Positions 24,280-33,786 of a DNA stretch of 64,000 bases are shown one piece after another. Positions within the stretch are counted from its first letter, which is position 1. Each line of letters starts with the position of its first letter. This stretch comes from JANOSH01 sp031415695 (GTDB taxonomy: Bacteria; Actinomycetota; Acidimicrobiia; Acidimicrobiales; Ilumatobacteraceae). Where the stretch lies: contig JANOSH010000022.1 in the NCBI GenBank assembly GCA_031415695.1, positions 1 through 64,000 on the forward strand, written 5' to 3'. The translations under genes and the position numbers were made by a program. Under the pieces are notes generated by a model. That model was not told where the DNA came from. It saw nothing but the letters and a program-made list of their open reading frames with translations, and made no database searches.

Positions 24280-25487
24280 GCCGAAATCGACGTTCGTCGC
24301 CGGGCGGCACGCATAAGCCAATCGACAGCGAGACCGGCAACAAGAGCCCAGAACGGGGAACCAACATGAAACAGTGTGAAACCAGCAGCCGAACAGAGCA
24401 GGGTGACCCCAGCCGCGTCGCGCCATTCCGGATCGACAAGCGCCGCAGCGGCCGAAGTTACAATCGTTCCGAAGAGGGCAAGCCCGGTGACCGCGGCAAC
24501 AAACTCGGTGGGCACAATCGAGAACACGCTCAAGAGGCTGGCCCCGAATACACCGGCAATCAAATAAAACGCTCCCGTCCACATGCCGGCGGTATAACGA
24601 CGGTCGGGGTCGGGGTGCGCATCGGGTCCAGTTGCGATACCGGCCGTGATCGCAGCAAGGTTGATACCGGGGCAACCAAGCGGCGCAAGCACGCCGCCAA
24701 TAACGCCGGTCACCGACAAGATCCGGCCCATCTCGGGCTGGTAGCCAGCCTGACGCAACACCGCGTACCCGGGTGCGTATTGCGATGACAGGGCGATGGC
24801 AAGCAGCGGGATGCCTAGCCCGGTGATGGCGCCAAGATTGAACGTGGGTGACACAGCGTCGAGACCCGCGAGATGAAGCTGTACTGATTCACCTGTCCTG
24901 AGTTGTAAAGCCAGTGCCGCGACAAGGCCAAGACCCGATGTCCACACAATGGCCAGGCGAGACGCCCGAGCCCGAGCAACGAAGTACACCACACCCATGA
25001 ACACCACGAGAGCCGTTACCTGCCAACGGACGGGATTGCCCGGCAGAGCCGAGAAGTAACCGGTTCCGAACCGGAACAACACACCGGCCAGCATCGCCGA
25101 GATAATGGCGTTCGGAACCCGTGCAAGCAGTCGAGAGAACGTGCCTGTCAGCCCAATGACCACACAACCAACCGACACCAACAGGTAGGCACCAATGGCG
25201 TCGGAAAACCGGTACTCCTGCAGCGAGGTCGTGAGCAGCACTGCGCCCGCAGACGAGAAGGCTACGACGATGGGCTGACGCAGCCAGGCCGACAGCACTA
25301 GCCCGGCCACCCCGCTGCCCACCGCTACGGTAAACATCCAACTGTCCAGGGCCTTGTCGCTGAGCCCAGCGTTGTTAGCGGCCAACTTCACGACCAGCAT
25401 CGGCCCCGAGTAGCTGACCAGAACAACAAGAAAACCAGCCACCAGAGGCGAAAGCGCCTGAGACGAACGCAACGACACCCGGCTCAT
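24276..25487 (-). CDS. BenE-family benzoate/H+ symporter-like transporter
   Basis: 403 residues with about eleven hydrophobic segments. The BenE features are SSAGAVLLTTSLQEYRFSDA in the first third and APLGCPGINLAAITAGIATG in the last third. It is an inner-membrane proton symporter for benzoate or another aromatic acid by family; the true substrate is unknown. It lies 20 bp after the ABC transporter genes on the same strand. Confidence 0.82.
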   Translation of the reverse strand: MSRVSLRSSQALSPLVAGFLVVLVSYSGPMLVVKLAANNAGLSDKALDSWMFTVAVGSGVAGLVLSAWLRQPIVVAFSSAGAVLLTTSLQEYRFSDAIGAYLLVSVGCVVIGLTGTFSRLLARVPNAIISAMLAGVLFRFGTGYFSALPGNPVRWQVTALVVFMGVVYFVARARASRLAIVWTSGLGLVAALALQLRTGESVQLHLAGLDAVSPTFNLGAITGLGIPLLAIALSSQYAPGYAVLRQAGYQPEMGRILSVTGVIGGVLAPLGCPGINLAAITAGIATGPDAHPDPDRRYTAGMWTGAFYLIAGVFGASLLSVFSIVPTEFVAAVTGLALFGTIVTSAAAALVDPEWRDAAGVTLLCSAAGFTLFHVGSPFWALVAGLAVDWLMRAARRRTSISA

Positions 25488-25507
25488 ACGTTGAGAGCGC
25501 GCACCGA

Positions 25508-27538
25508 TCAGTAGGTCTCGGATTGCAGCCGGCGCAACTCATCGATGGGGATATGGCAACGCATCGAGTGACCGGGCGACACCTCGGCTAGCGGCGGTTC
25601 GCTCACCTCGCACACCCCAGGGATGGCGCGAGGGCAGCGGGGGTGGAACACACAGCCCGACGGCGGGTTGCTCGGTGAAGGAATCTCGCCGTCGAGACGA
25701 ATACGCTTGGTCGCTTCGCCGTCGACACTGGGCACAGCCGACAAAAGGGCCTCGGTGTACGGATGGTGAGGGCCTTTGAACACGTCGTCGGTCGGTCCAA
25801 TTTCTTGGATGCGGCCTAGGTACATCACGGCAATTCGATCGGCGAGATACCGCACCACGGCAACGTCGTGGGTAATGAACACGTAGCTGGTTCGTTTGTC
25901 GGCCTGCAGGTCGGCGAGCAGATTGAGAATTGCCGCCTGCACCGATACGTCGAGCGCGCTGGTGGGCTCGTCGCACACCACGATGCGCGGGTCGCCCGCG
26001 AACGCCCGGGCAATAGCAACACGTTGCTTGAGTCCGCCTGACAACTGGCTCGGCTTCAAATCGAGGTGGCGTGGTGTTAGCCGCAGTTGCGCAGCAAGAA
26101 GTTCCACACGGTCGTTGGCTACCGACCCGGTGACACCGGTGAGTTTGGCGACGGCACGCAACAAAATGCGACGCACGGTCCAACTGCGATTGAGGGCCGA
26201 GTCGGGGTTTTGGAACACCATTTGCATGGCCCGTTTGTCGTCGGACGTTCGCGCCGATGTTGCCCCGGCCATAGCATTGCCGTCGCGTTGAAGCGTTCCC
26301 CCAGCATCGGCAACTTCGACACCCAGCATTGTCTTAGCCAGCGTCGACTTCCCTGAACCCGACTCGCCGACAATTCCAAGTGTTTCGCCCTCGGCCAGAC
26401 GTAGATCGATATCGACCAACGCAGGGATAGCTCGGCCGCGCTGGCGGAAGGTCTTGGAAACGTGCGACAGCTCCAAAACCTGCGGGTTGTCGGGCGATGC
26501 GGCCAGGACACCGATAGGGATATCGGGGACGACCGCCGCTAGTTCCGAAATACGGTGCGGGTAATGACAGCGGGTGAAACGCGTGCCATCGGCGCCGACC
26601 GGAACAACCGGGGGTTCAACGGTTTGACAGGTGGTGTCGGCGAGCGGGCAACGATCGACGAAAACACACGTAGGGAGAACCGTGCCGATAAGTGGCAAGG
26701 TTCCCGGGATAGTGGCTAAGGCCTGCTCGGTCTTGCGCACGCCTCGACGTGGCAGCGAGCGGAGCAGTCCTACCGTATACGGGTGCTGCGGGTCGTCGAA
26801 CACCTGATGACTTGGTCCTTCTTCGACAATGCGCCCGGCATACATGACACCAACCCGGTCGCAGAGAGACCGAATGATGCCAAGGTTGTGGGCGATAAGC
26901 AGGACTGCGGCATCGCTTTCTTGTCGCAGCGTTCGTACCAAGTCGAGCACTTCGGCTTCGACGGTGGCGTCGAGGCCCGTGGTGGGCTCGTCGAGGACCA
27001 ACAGTTTCGGATTACACGCCAGTGCCATCGCAATGACCACGCGCTGCTGCATACCGCCGGACAGCTGGAATGGGTAGCGATCGAGAACGCTCTCGGGGTC
27101 GGCGATGCGGACACGGTGAAGCGCCTCGACCGCCGACGTTCGGGCGGCCTCGTTGGACTGACCGAGCAGGGTGAAACACTCAATGAGTTGGCGTCCGACT
27201 CGCAGCGACGGGTTCATGGCCTGGGCCGGGTCTTGGTACACCATCGACGCTTCGCTCGCCCGGAACTCTTGCAGTGAATCGTCGGACATCGCCGTGATGT
27301 CACGGTTGCCGAGCATGACGCGACCGCCCGTGATCTTGCCGTTGCGGGGTAGGTAGCGAAGCGCCGCATATGCAGTGGTGGACTTGCCACAGCCAGACTC
27401 GCCCACCAGACCATAGGCCTCGCCCGGAGCGATGCTGAACGAGACGCCACGAAGCACGGCGCGGTCGACGCCACGAACGTTGTAAGCCACCTCGAGGTTT
27501 TCGACGGACAATGCAGCGAGATCGACAGATGTGTTCAT
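25508..27538 (-). CDS. Fused dipeptide/oligopeptide-type ABC transporter ATPase (DppD-DppF)
   Basis: 676 residues carrying two complete nucleotide-binding domains. NBD1 has Walker A GLVGESGCGKST near residue 48, signature LSGGMQQR and Walker B LLVLDEPTTGLD. NBD2 has GIVGESGSGKST near residue 390, LSGGLKQR and IVVCDEPTSALD. Both end with the cysteine-containing C-terminal extension of Opp/Dpp ATPases (CVFVDRCPLADTTC and CVFHPRCPRAIPGVC). It powers the two permeases encoded just upstream. The ATG at 27538 follows the permease stop by one base (TGACATG). Confidence 0.9.
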   Translation of the reverse strand: MNTSVDLAALSVENLEVAYNVRGVDRAVLRGVSFSIAPGEAYGLVGESGCGKSTTAYAALRYLPRNGKITGGRVMLGNRDITAMSDDSLQEFRASEASMVYQDPAQAMNPSLRVGRQLIECFTLLGQSNEAARTSAVEALHRVRIADPESVLDRYPFQLSGGMQQRVVIAMALACNPKLLVLDEPTTGLDATVEAEVLDLVRTLRQESDAAVLLIAHNLGIIRSLCDRVGVMYAGRIVEEGPSHQVFDDPQHPYTVGLLRSLPRRGVRKTEQALATIPGTLPLIGTVLPTCVFVDRCPLADTTCQTVEPPVVPVGADGTRFTRCHYPHRISELAAVVPDIPIGVLAASPDNPQVLELSHVSKTFRQRGRAIPALVDIDLRLAEGETLGIVGESGSGKSTLAKTMLGVEVADAGGTLQRDGNAMAGATSARTSDDKRAMQMVFQNPDSALNRSWTVRRILLRAVAKLTGVTGSVANDRVELLAAQLRLTPRHLDLKPSQLSGGLKQRVAIARAFAGDPRIVVCDEPTSALDVSVQAAILNLLADLQADKRTSYVFITHDVAVVRYLADRIAVMYLGRIQEIGPTDDVFKGPHHPYTEALLSAVPSVDGEATKRIRLDGEIPSPSNPPSGCVFHPRCPRAIPGVCEVSEPPLAEVSPGHSMRCHIPIDELRRLQSETY

Positions 27539-27539
27539 G

Positions 27540-28427
27540 TCAGGCCTCCAGCGCGGCTTGCACGGAATCGGCAATGAGGTTTACGGCGATAACCAGGCTG
27601 GCAATAGCGAGCGCTGGAAACAGCGTGGTCCACCAGAACCCAGCGGCAAGGTCGTTGTATCCCTGGCTTACCTGCGCACCCCACTCCGGCGACGGAGGCG
27701 GGGGACCCGCACCCAAGAACGACAGCGTCGAGATGACAAAGATGGCGTACCCAACCCGAATGGTGAGCTCGACAATGATGGGGCCCCAAATGTTGGGAAG
27801 GATCTCGCGAAACATGATGAACGGCGTCGATTCGCCCCGGAGTTTGGCCGACGTGACGTAATCGAGATCGCGCTCGGCCATCACCGCAGCCCGAACGGTC
27901 TTGGCCACGATGGGAGTGAACAGGACCGCCACCACCCCAATGACCACAGGGTTTGACTTACCCAGCGTGGTAACTGCGAGCAACCCGATAAGGATAGTGG
28001 GAAGCGACAGGAGCGCCTCGACAACCCGGCCCGAGACAAGGTCGAACCAGCGGCCGACGTAGCCCATGAACATGCCGAGAATCACACCGAACAACACACC
28101 GAGAAACGCCGCCAAGGGTGCGATCTTCAAGACGTCCCGTGCTCCGACGACAACGCGGGAGAACACGTCACGGCCGGTTTGATCGGTTCCAAAGTAGTAG
28201 GTGCCACCCGGTCGGGCATACGCGATCTCGCGCGTTTCGAACGGGTCATATGGCACGAACGATGTGCCAAACAGGGCGCACACAATCCACACCAGCAAGA
28301 TGACGAGGCCGATGATAAAGGCGGGGCGGCGCCGAACAAGCCGCCAGTTCTCTCGACGTGCTTGCTGTCGCTCGCTTGGCGGAGCAGCTGTTGCCCCAGC
28401 GGCCGCAACTACCGAAGTGTCGCTCAT
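27540..28427 (-). CDS. ABC transporter permease, DppC type
   Basis: 295 residues, six predicted membrane segments, with the Opp/DppC layout: a cytoplasmic N-terminus, FGTDQTGRDVFSRVVVGAR, and the ATPase-contact loop ESTPFIMFREILPNIWGP. It forms the channel with the DppB-type permease. Start and upstream stop share one base (TGATG). Confidence 0.9.
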   Translation of the reverse strand: MSDTSVVAAAGATAAPPSERQQARRENWRLVRRRPAFIIGLVILLVWIVCALFGTSFVPYDPFETREIAYARPGGTYYFGTDQTGRDVFSRVVVGARDVLKIAPLAAFLGVLFGVILGMFMGYVGRWFDLVSGRVVEALLSLPTILIGLLAVTTLGKSNPVVIGVVAVLFTPIVAKTVRAAVMAERDLDYVTSAKLRGESTPFIMFREILPNIWGPIIVELTIRVGYAIFVISTLSFLGAGPPPPSPEWGAQVSQGYNDLAAGFWWTTLFPALAIASLVIAVNLIADSVQAALEA

Positions 28428-29377
28428 CAGCTCTGCTCCAAACGGATGCGGGGATTCAGGAAGGCGATAAGCAGGTCGGCAAGCAACGTGGACAACATGT
28501 AGATGATGCCGATGATAAGCACCGACCCTTGCAGCAACGGAATGTCTTTCTTGCCGACCGCATTGAGAATGATGGACCCGATGCCTTGGTAGTTGAAGAC
28601 TCGCTCGACCCCGATGATGCTGCCGAACAGGTAACCAACCTGCACACTGATGACGGTAATGGTGGGCGCGAGCGCATTGCGCAGTACATGGCGACGCATG
28701 ACACGACCGCTCGACAGACCCTTCATGGTTGCGGTGCGGCTGTAGTCGGCTTGTAGGGCGTTGATGACCCCGGCACGTGTCATGCGAGCTATGTACCCGA
28801 AGTAGATAATCACCATGGCCAAAGCGGGAAATATCAGGTATCGAAACTGGCTAATCACTGACGTACCCGGTGGCGGGGTGGCGAACACCCGACCGAACTT
28901 CCAGGTGACGCAGAACACCGACATAAGTACGGCGGCCGTCACAAACTCCGGAATAGATGACGTGGCAAGACCGGTCATGACGACCGCTCGATCGGCGAAC
29001 TTACCTTGGCGTCGAGCTGCGTAAATACCAAAGAAAATAGCCAGCGGAATAGTGATGACCAAGGCCAGCACGGCAAGTTTGCCCGACCGAAATAGCGCGG
29101 GGCGAACAACACTCACGACGCTTTTACCGGTGGCATATGAGTCGCCGAAGTCGAGTTTGGCAAGCCGCTTCATCGACTTGCCGTACTGCTCAAGCAGCGG
29201 TCGGTCGGCACCAAACTTCGTGTTGTATTGATCGACCGACTCCTGCGGCGCTTGCGGCCCAAGCAGTTTACGACCGGGATTACCCGGCAACACGTTGACA
29301 ATGAGGAACAACATGGAGGCCAGTAGCCACAACGTGACCACCGACGAGATCAACCGTTTGAATAAGAAACGCCACAC
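28427..29377 (-). CDS. ABC transporter permease, DppB type
   Basis: 316 residues with six membrane segments. The N-terminal FLFKRLISSVVTLWLLASMLF is typical of DppB, and the EAA loop is KGLSSGRVMRRHVLRNALAP. GTG start with GGGGGGA 8 bases upstream. It is separated from the substrate-binding protein gene by a hairpin. Confidence 0.9.
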   Translation of the reverse strand: MWRFLFKRLISSVVTLWLLASMLFLIVNVLPGNPGRKLLGPQAPQESVDQYNTKFGADRPLLEQYGKSMKRLAKLDFGDSYATGKSVVSVVRPALFRSGKLAVLALVITIPLAIFFGIYAARRQGKFADRAVVMTGLATSSIPEFVTAAVLMSVFCVTWKFGRVFATPPPGTSVISQFRYLIFPALAMVIIYFGYIARMTRAGVINALQADYSRTATMKGLSSGRVMRRHVLRNALAPTITVISVQVGYLFGSIIGVERVFNYQGIGSIILNAVGKKDIPLLQGSVLIIGIIYMLSTLLADLLIAFLNPRIRLEQS

Positions 29378-29425
29378 GACGTTGGTCCCCCCGACCGAAT
29401 GCTATTAACTACTTCGAATATACGA

Positions 29426-29458
29426 AACGGGGGCGCCCGAAAGCCGGACGCCCCCGTT
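29426..29458 (-). terminator. Hairpin between binding-protein and permease genes
   Basis: The 10-bp arms AACGGGGGCG and CGCCCCCGTT flank a 13-base loop. It lies just after the substrate-binding protein gene and has only a short T-run on the minus strand. Such hairpins act as leaky terminators or mRNA stabilisers that raise binding-protein level over permease. Confidence 0.7.
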
Positions 29459-29479
29459 CATCAAACTACACCTGATGTA

Positions 29480-31213
29480 TCAGGCCAGGAACCCGGCCTT
29501 GCCGAGGTAGTAGTGGCCGAGGCCGGTTTGCTTGATGCCGGTTACCTTCTTGGAGTACGCCGTCAATGAGTTGACGAAGTACGGGACGGCATACGGAACT
29601 TCGTCGGATGCAATTGCCTGGATCTTCTTGATGGCGGTTGCCCGACCAGCTGTGTCGAGCGCAGCCTGGTAATCCTTGACCGCTGCGTTAAACGGCTCGT
29701 TGACGAAGTGAGCCGAGTTCCATTCGCCCGTGGCATACGCCTTGACGAGGTACACGTCGGGGGTGGCTCGGTTGCCGTAGTCGACGAGTCCGATTTCCTG
29801 GCCACCATCGCAGATTGGCTTGTAGGTCTTGCACCACTGGTCATAGAACGTGTCGGTGCTCTCGACGTTGAGTGTGATGTCGAGACCGAGTTCTTTCAAC
29901 TGACCCTGAACAACTTCTGCCGTCTTGCCAATTTCTTGCAAGGTCGGCGCGTGAAGCGTGAACTTGAGCCCGGCCTTGCCGCTGTCGGCGAGAAGTTGCT
30001 TGGCCTTGGCCACGTCACGGGTGCGCTGTGGCTGTGTCTTGTCGAAGAAGTCATAGACCGGCGCGATTGGGTGGTCGTTACCGAGATCGCCCTTACCCTT
30101 GAGTACCGTTTCAAGGATTTTTGGTCGGTCGAGGCCCAGTGCAATGGCCTGGCGGGTGCGCTTGTCGGCAAAGTTGCCTTCACGCGTGTTCATCCACAAC
30201 TGACGATGGCTCGCGCCACGAATACCTTCGACGTTGAACTTGTCGGCTGCAGCAAACACGGCGTCGCCACCGATAACTGGGAACTGCACGATTGCGTCGA
30301 CGGCACCGCCCAAAAGGCCCGTGATCTGCGTTGCCGGTGTATCGGAGAAGATCAGTTCGACCTTGTCGAGGATGGGCTTACCGCCCCACCATGCGTCGTT
30401 GCGCTCGAACGAGGCACCCGTGTTGGCGTCGTACTTAACCAGCTTGAATGGGCCGGTGCCGCTCGGCTTCTTGTCGACAGTCGTTCCGAGCACGAACGCC
30501 ACCGGTGTGATAACGGTTTGCGGGTTCCAGTTTGAAACGAGGTACGGAAACTGGCCATCGGCCGCAAGCAACGTGATTTCTACCGTGTTGGCGTCGATAG
30601 CCTTGGACCCACCAGCCGCAATCGACGCCTTTAGGCCAGCACCGGCTAGGCGGTCGAGCGTAGCGACAACGTCGGCCGATGAGAACGGCGTACCGTCGTG
30701 CCACTTGACGTTTTCGCGCAGCTTGAAGGTCCACACTTTGCCCGTGGCGTCGGGCTTCCATGACAACGCCAACATTGGTGCCAGCGCAGCGCCCTCGCCA
30801 GGACCGCACAGGTATTCGAACGGAATGGTGACGACGGTATAAGCGCCGAGGTTGTCCATGGCGACCGGATCGACAGGACCCGACGGCTTCTGGTTGGCAA
30901 CCTTGAGCGTGCCGCCGGGCTTCACGCCACCGGCAGCAGCCGTCGTAGGCGCGGCCGCTGTGGTCGCCGCAGCCGTAGACGATGCAGCGGCGGCAGATGT
31001 GGCGGCCTTGACGGCTGTGGTGCTTGGTGCGTCGGCCGCGTCGCTGCCACAGGCTGCAATAACCGCACCCATGAACGGCACGCTGAGGCCGAGAACTGAC
31101 CCACGCGTAACGAACTCTCGACGTGAGATGCGCCCCTGAGCAAAAGACTCGACATGATCGACTTCAACCGCACTTGCCGACCGTCGCAGACGATCAAACA
31201 TTCGCAAATCCAT
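29480..31213 (-). CDS. Family 5 extracellular solute-binding protein (Tat lipoprotein)
   Basis: 577 residues. The N-terminus has a twin-arginine motif (SRREFVTRG) and then the lipobox AVIAACG, so it is a Tat-exported lipoprotein. An Ala/Thr linker precedes a SBP_bac_5 domain (KLRENVKWHDGTPFSSADVVATLDRL). This family binds peptides, nickel, opines, glycosides or other ligands. It is the receptor of the ABC importer encoded downstream. AGGGGG lies 8 bases before the ATG. It is divergent from a choline-sulfatase gene, so a sulfated or quaternary amine ligand is possible, by context only. Confidence 0.9.
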   Translation of the reverse strand: MDLRMFDRLRRSASAVEVDHVESFAQGRISRREFVTRGSVLGLSVPFMGAVIAACGSDAADAPSTTAVKAATSAAAASSTAAATTAAAPTTAAAGGVKPGGTLKVANQKPSGPVDPVAMDNLGAYTVVTIPFEYLCGPGEGAALAPMLALSWKPDATGKVWTFKLRENVKWHDGTPFSSADVVATLDRLAGAGLKASIAAGGSKAIDANTVEITLLAADGQFPYLVSNWNPQTVITPVAFVLGTTVDKKPSGTGPFKLVKYDANTGASFERNDAWWGGKPILDKVELIFSDTPATQITGLLGGAVDAIVQFPVIGGDAVFAAADKFNVEGIRGASHRQLWMNTREGNFADKRTRQAIALGLDRPKILETVLKGKGDLGNDHPIAPVYDFFDKTQPQRTRDVAKAKQLLADSGKAGLKFTLHAPTLQEIGKTAEVVQGQLKELGLDITLNVESTDTFYDQWCKTYKPICDGGQEIGLVDYGNRATPDVYLVKAYATGEWNSAHFVNEPFNAAVKDYQAALDTAGRATAIKKIQAIASDEVPYAVPYFVNSLTAYSKKVTGIKQTGLGHYYLGKAGFLA

Positions 31214-31374
31214 ACTGGTTTCCCCCTGTAAGCGGACTGACTGAGCCCCACGCTGGAACTCCTCGCGCCTCGGCGATCCGGGCGCATCCCTCTAAAACCT
31301 AACGGCCCGAGAGCGTCGGGTCAATCACCTTGGCCCGTACACTCGTTCAAGGAACTCAGCCCAGCTCCCACGGG

Positions 31375-31380
31375 TACGAT
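31375..31380 (+). promoter_or_regulatory. -10 box (TACGAT) for choline-sulfatase gene
   Basis: TACGAT ends 7 bases before the GTG at 31388. It overlaps the in-frame ATG at 31379, which argues that the GTG is the real start. Confidence 0.45.
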
Positions 31381-31387
31381 GCAATGC

Positions 31388-32908
31388 GTGAGCGCCCTGT
31401 CCTCGTCTCAGCCAAACGTCGTCATGATCATGTTCGACCAACTCACGCCTGCCGCCCTTGGTTGCTACGGAAACAACGTCGTGCAAAGCCCAACGCTAGA
31501 CCGGCTGGCACGAGAGGGTGTCGTCTTCGACAGTGCTTACAGCAACAGCCCGTTATGCACCCCGGCTCGCTACTGCATGATGACTGGACAGTTGCCGTCG
31601 GCCACGCGCGGCTACGACAACGCCGCATATCTAGCCAGCACCATCCCGACGTTTGCCCACTATCTGCGGGCCGGCGGCTATCGAACCGTTCTGTCGGGCA
31701 AGATGCATTTCGTGGGTCCCGATCAGCTCCACGGTTTCGAGTCGCGCCGTACGCCCGATATCTATCCGGCTGACTTCGGGTGGACTCCCGACTGGCGCGC
31801 ACCCCTCGAACGCATCGATTGGTGGTACCACAACATGGATTCGGTCACCGGTGCTGGTGTGGCGGAGGTGACCAACCAACTGTTGTTCGACGACGAGGTT
31901 GGCTTCCAGGCGGTGCGAGCGCTTCACGATCTAGCTCGTGCCGACGATGACCGTCCCTTCTTGCTCGTAGCAAGCTTCACGCACCCTCACGACCCGTATG
32001 TGACCCGGCGTGACAATTGGGATCGGTATGAAGACGTCGATATCCCCTTGCCTGAAGTTCCTGGCATTCCCCGAGACGACGACCCTCATTCGCAACGGCT
32101 TCGGGGGGCAATAGCAGCAACCGACGTCGCCGTAACGGACGATCAGATTCGTCGGGCGCGTCGCGCATACTACGGCAATGTCAGTTATTGCGACGACTGG
32201 GCGGCACGCATCCTGAACACGCTTGACGCCCTCGGCAAAACCGACAACACGGTAGCGATAGTGCTCGCCGACCACGGCGACATGCTGGGGGAACGGGGCC
32301 TGTGGTACAAGATGAATTTCTTCGAAGGTTCAGCGCGCATTCCGCTCATCGTTCACGCACCCGATCGGTTTGCTCCTCGACGGGTTACCGAACCCGTGTC
32401 ACTCGTCGACGTGTTACCAACACTGTGTGACCTCGCAGGACTCATCGACGAACCGGTGGAACCGTTGGCCGGCACAAGCCTGGTGCCATTGTGCTCTGGT
32501 GATGCCACACGTCGTACGGTTGTCGGCGAATACATGGCGGAAGGGTCAGTGGCGCCCATCGTCATGATCCGTCGAGGCACGCTCAAATTCGTGCATTGCC
32601 CCGCCGATCCCGATCAGCTCTACGACCTCGCCATCGACCCGTTGGAGGTAAACAATCTCGCCGCCGACCCCGACCAACAGGCCACGGTTCACGGGCTACG
32701 CGACGAAGTTGCCGCACGATGGGATCTTCCTCGACTAACCAGCGAGGTGCTTGCCGACCAGGCCCGACGTCGTTTCATCGACTCGGCCAATCGAAGCGGC
32801 GAGTTCACGCCATGGGACTACTCACCGCCACGAAACGGGGCGAACGAGTACATGCGCAACCATCTCGACCTCAACGAGGTGGAACGAGGCGCGCGATGGC
32901 CCCGTTGA
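31388..32908 (+). CDS. betC: Choline-sulfatase
   Basis: 506 residues. The sulfatase signature CTPAR begins at residue 57; its cysteine is converted to formylglycine. Metal ligands are in MIMFDQL and in LADHGDMLGE. The C-terminus, WDYSPPRNGANEYMRNHL followed by DLNEVERGAR, matches the choline-sulfatase-specific tail of BetC. It hydrolyses choline-O-sulfate to choline and sulfate in the cytoplasm. It is divergent from the ABC importer and followed by an SDR gene 33 bp later. A maturation enzyme for the cysteine is not in the window. Confidence 0.85.
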   Translation: MSALSSSQPNVVMIMFDQLTPAALGCYGNNVVQSPTLDRLAREGVVFDSAYSNSPLCTPARYCMMTGQLPSATRGYDNAAYLASTIPTFAHYLRAGGYRTVLSGKMHFVGPDQLHGFESRRTPDIYPADFGWTPDWRAPLERIDWWYHNMDSVTGAGVAEVTNQLLFDDEVGFQAVRALHDLARADDDRPFLLVASFTHPHDPYVTRRDNWDRYEDVDIPLPEVPGIPRDDDPHSQRLRGAIAATDVAVTDDQIRRARRAYYGNVSYCDDWAARILNTLDALGKTDNTVAIVLADHGDMLGERGLWYKMNFFEGSARIPLIVHAPDRFAPRRVTEPVSLVDVLPTLCDLAGLIDEPVEPLAGTSLVPLCSGDATRRTVVGEYMAEGSVAPIVMIRRGTLKFVHCPADPDQLYDLAIDPLEVNNLAADPDQQATVHGLRDEVAARWDLPRLTSEVLADQARRRFIDSANRSGEFTPWDYSPPRNGANEYMRNHLDLNEVERGARWPR

Positions 32909-32941
32909 CTACTTCACGGCGAGAACTGGGATGATCGGGTG

Positions 32942-33781
32942 ATGAACGGATTACACGGCAAGGTAGCCCTGGTCACGGGCGCAGGTCGCTACAGGGGCAT
33001 CGGCAGGGCCATCGCAATGCGGCTTGCCCAAGAAGGGTGCGACGTAGTGGTCGGGGCCATTGCTCGCAATCCAAGCACCTTTCCATCGCAAGAACGCGAT
33101 GCAGGTTGGTTGGGGGTCGAATCGGTGGCCGCCGAGATTCAGGCCATGGGCCGACGAGCAGTTGGCGTTGACTGCGATGTTGTCGACCAGAACCAAGTGG
33201 TCAACCTGGTAAACACCGCAATCCAGCACATGGGACGTCTCGACATCTTGGTCAACAATGCGGCCCTGCCAAGTGAAGCCGGGGTCTCCCCTATTTTGGA
33301 CATGGACGACGACGTGTGGTTCCGCACCGTCGACGTCAACCTCAACGGCCTATACCTGGTCACCAAGTTCGCGGGCAGAGCCATTCGAGCCGCTGGTAAC
33401 GGCGGCAGCATTATCAACATTTCGTCCATGGCGGGCCGGCAGGGTCTGCCAAACTACGGAGCCTATTGCGCCACGAAATGGGCAATGATCGGACTCACGC
33501 AACAGCTCGCAATCGAGCTCGCCCCCGATGACATCCGGGTCAACTGTGTCTGTCCAGGGTCGACCGATACCGACATGATGGATGGCACCTTCGCTCGGTC
33601 GGCCGCGAAGTTTGGGGTGCCGGCCGATCTACCCCGCAAGGGCGCTATCTCACGAATCCCGATGGGTCGCCAAGGTCGAGTCGACGAGCAGGCCGCAGCA
33701 GTAGCGTTTCTGGCCAGCGACGATGCCAGCTACATAACAGGCCAGACCGTCAATGTCGACGGCGGCCTCCGGATGGACTGA
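32942..33781 (+). CDS. Short-chain dehydrogenase/reductase
   Basis: 279 residues. The cofactor motif is TGAGRYRGIGRA, followed by NNAA, a conserved INISS, and the catalytic YCATK. It ends with the typical TGQTVNVDGGLRMD. The two-residue insertion after TGAG and a 10-residue insertion near position 45 (NPSTFPSQER) occur in some dehydrogenases of hydroxy acids and polyols. I choose the ATG at 32942 because GATGAT lies 6 bases before it. Substrate unknown; probably co-expressed with the choline-sulfatase. Confidence 0.88.
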   Translation: MNGLHGKVALVTGAGRYRGIGRAIAMRLAQEGCDVVVGAIARNPSTFPSQERDAGWLGVESVAAEIQAMGRRAVGVDCDVVDQNQVVNLVNTAIQHMGRLDILVNNAALPSEAGVSPILDMDDDVWFRTVDVNLNGLYLVTKFAGRAIRAAGNGGSIINISSMAGRQGLPNYGAYCATKWAMIGLTQQLAIELAPDDIRVNCVCPGSTDTDMMDGTFARSAAKFGVPADLPRKGAISRIPMGRQGRVDEQAAAVAFLASDDASYITGQTVNVDGGLRMD

Positions 33782-33786
33782 GCCTC

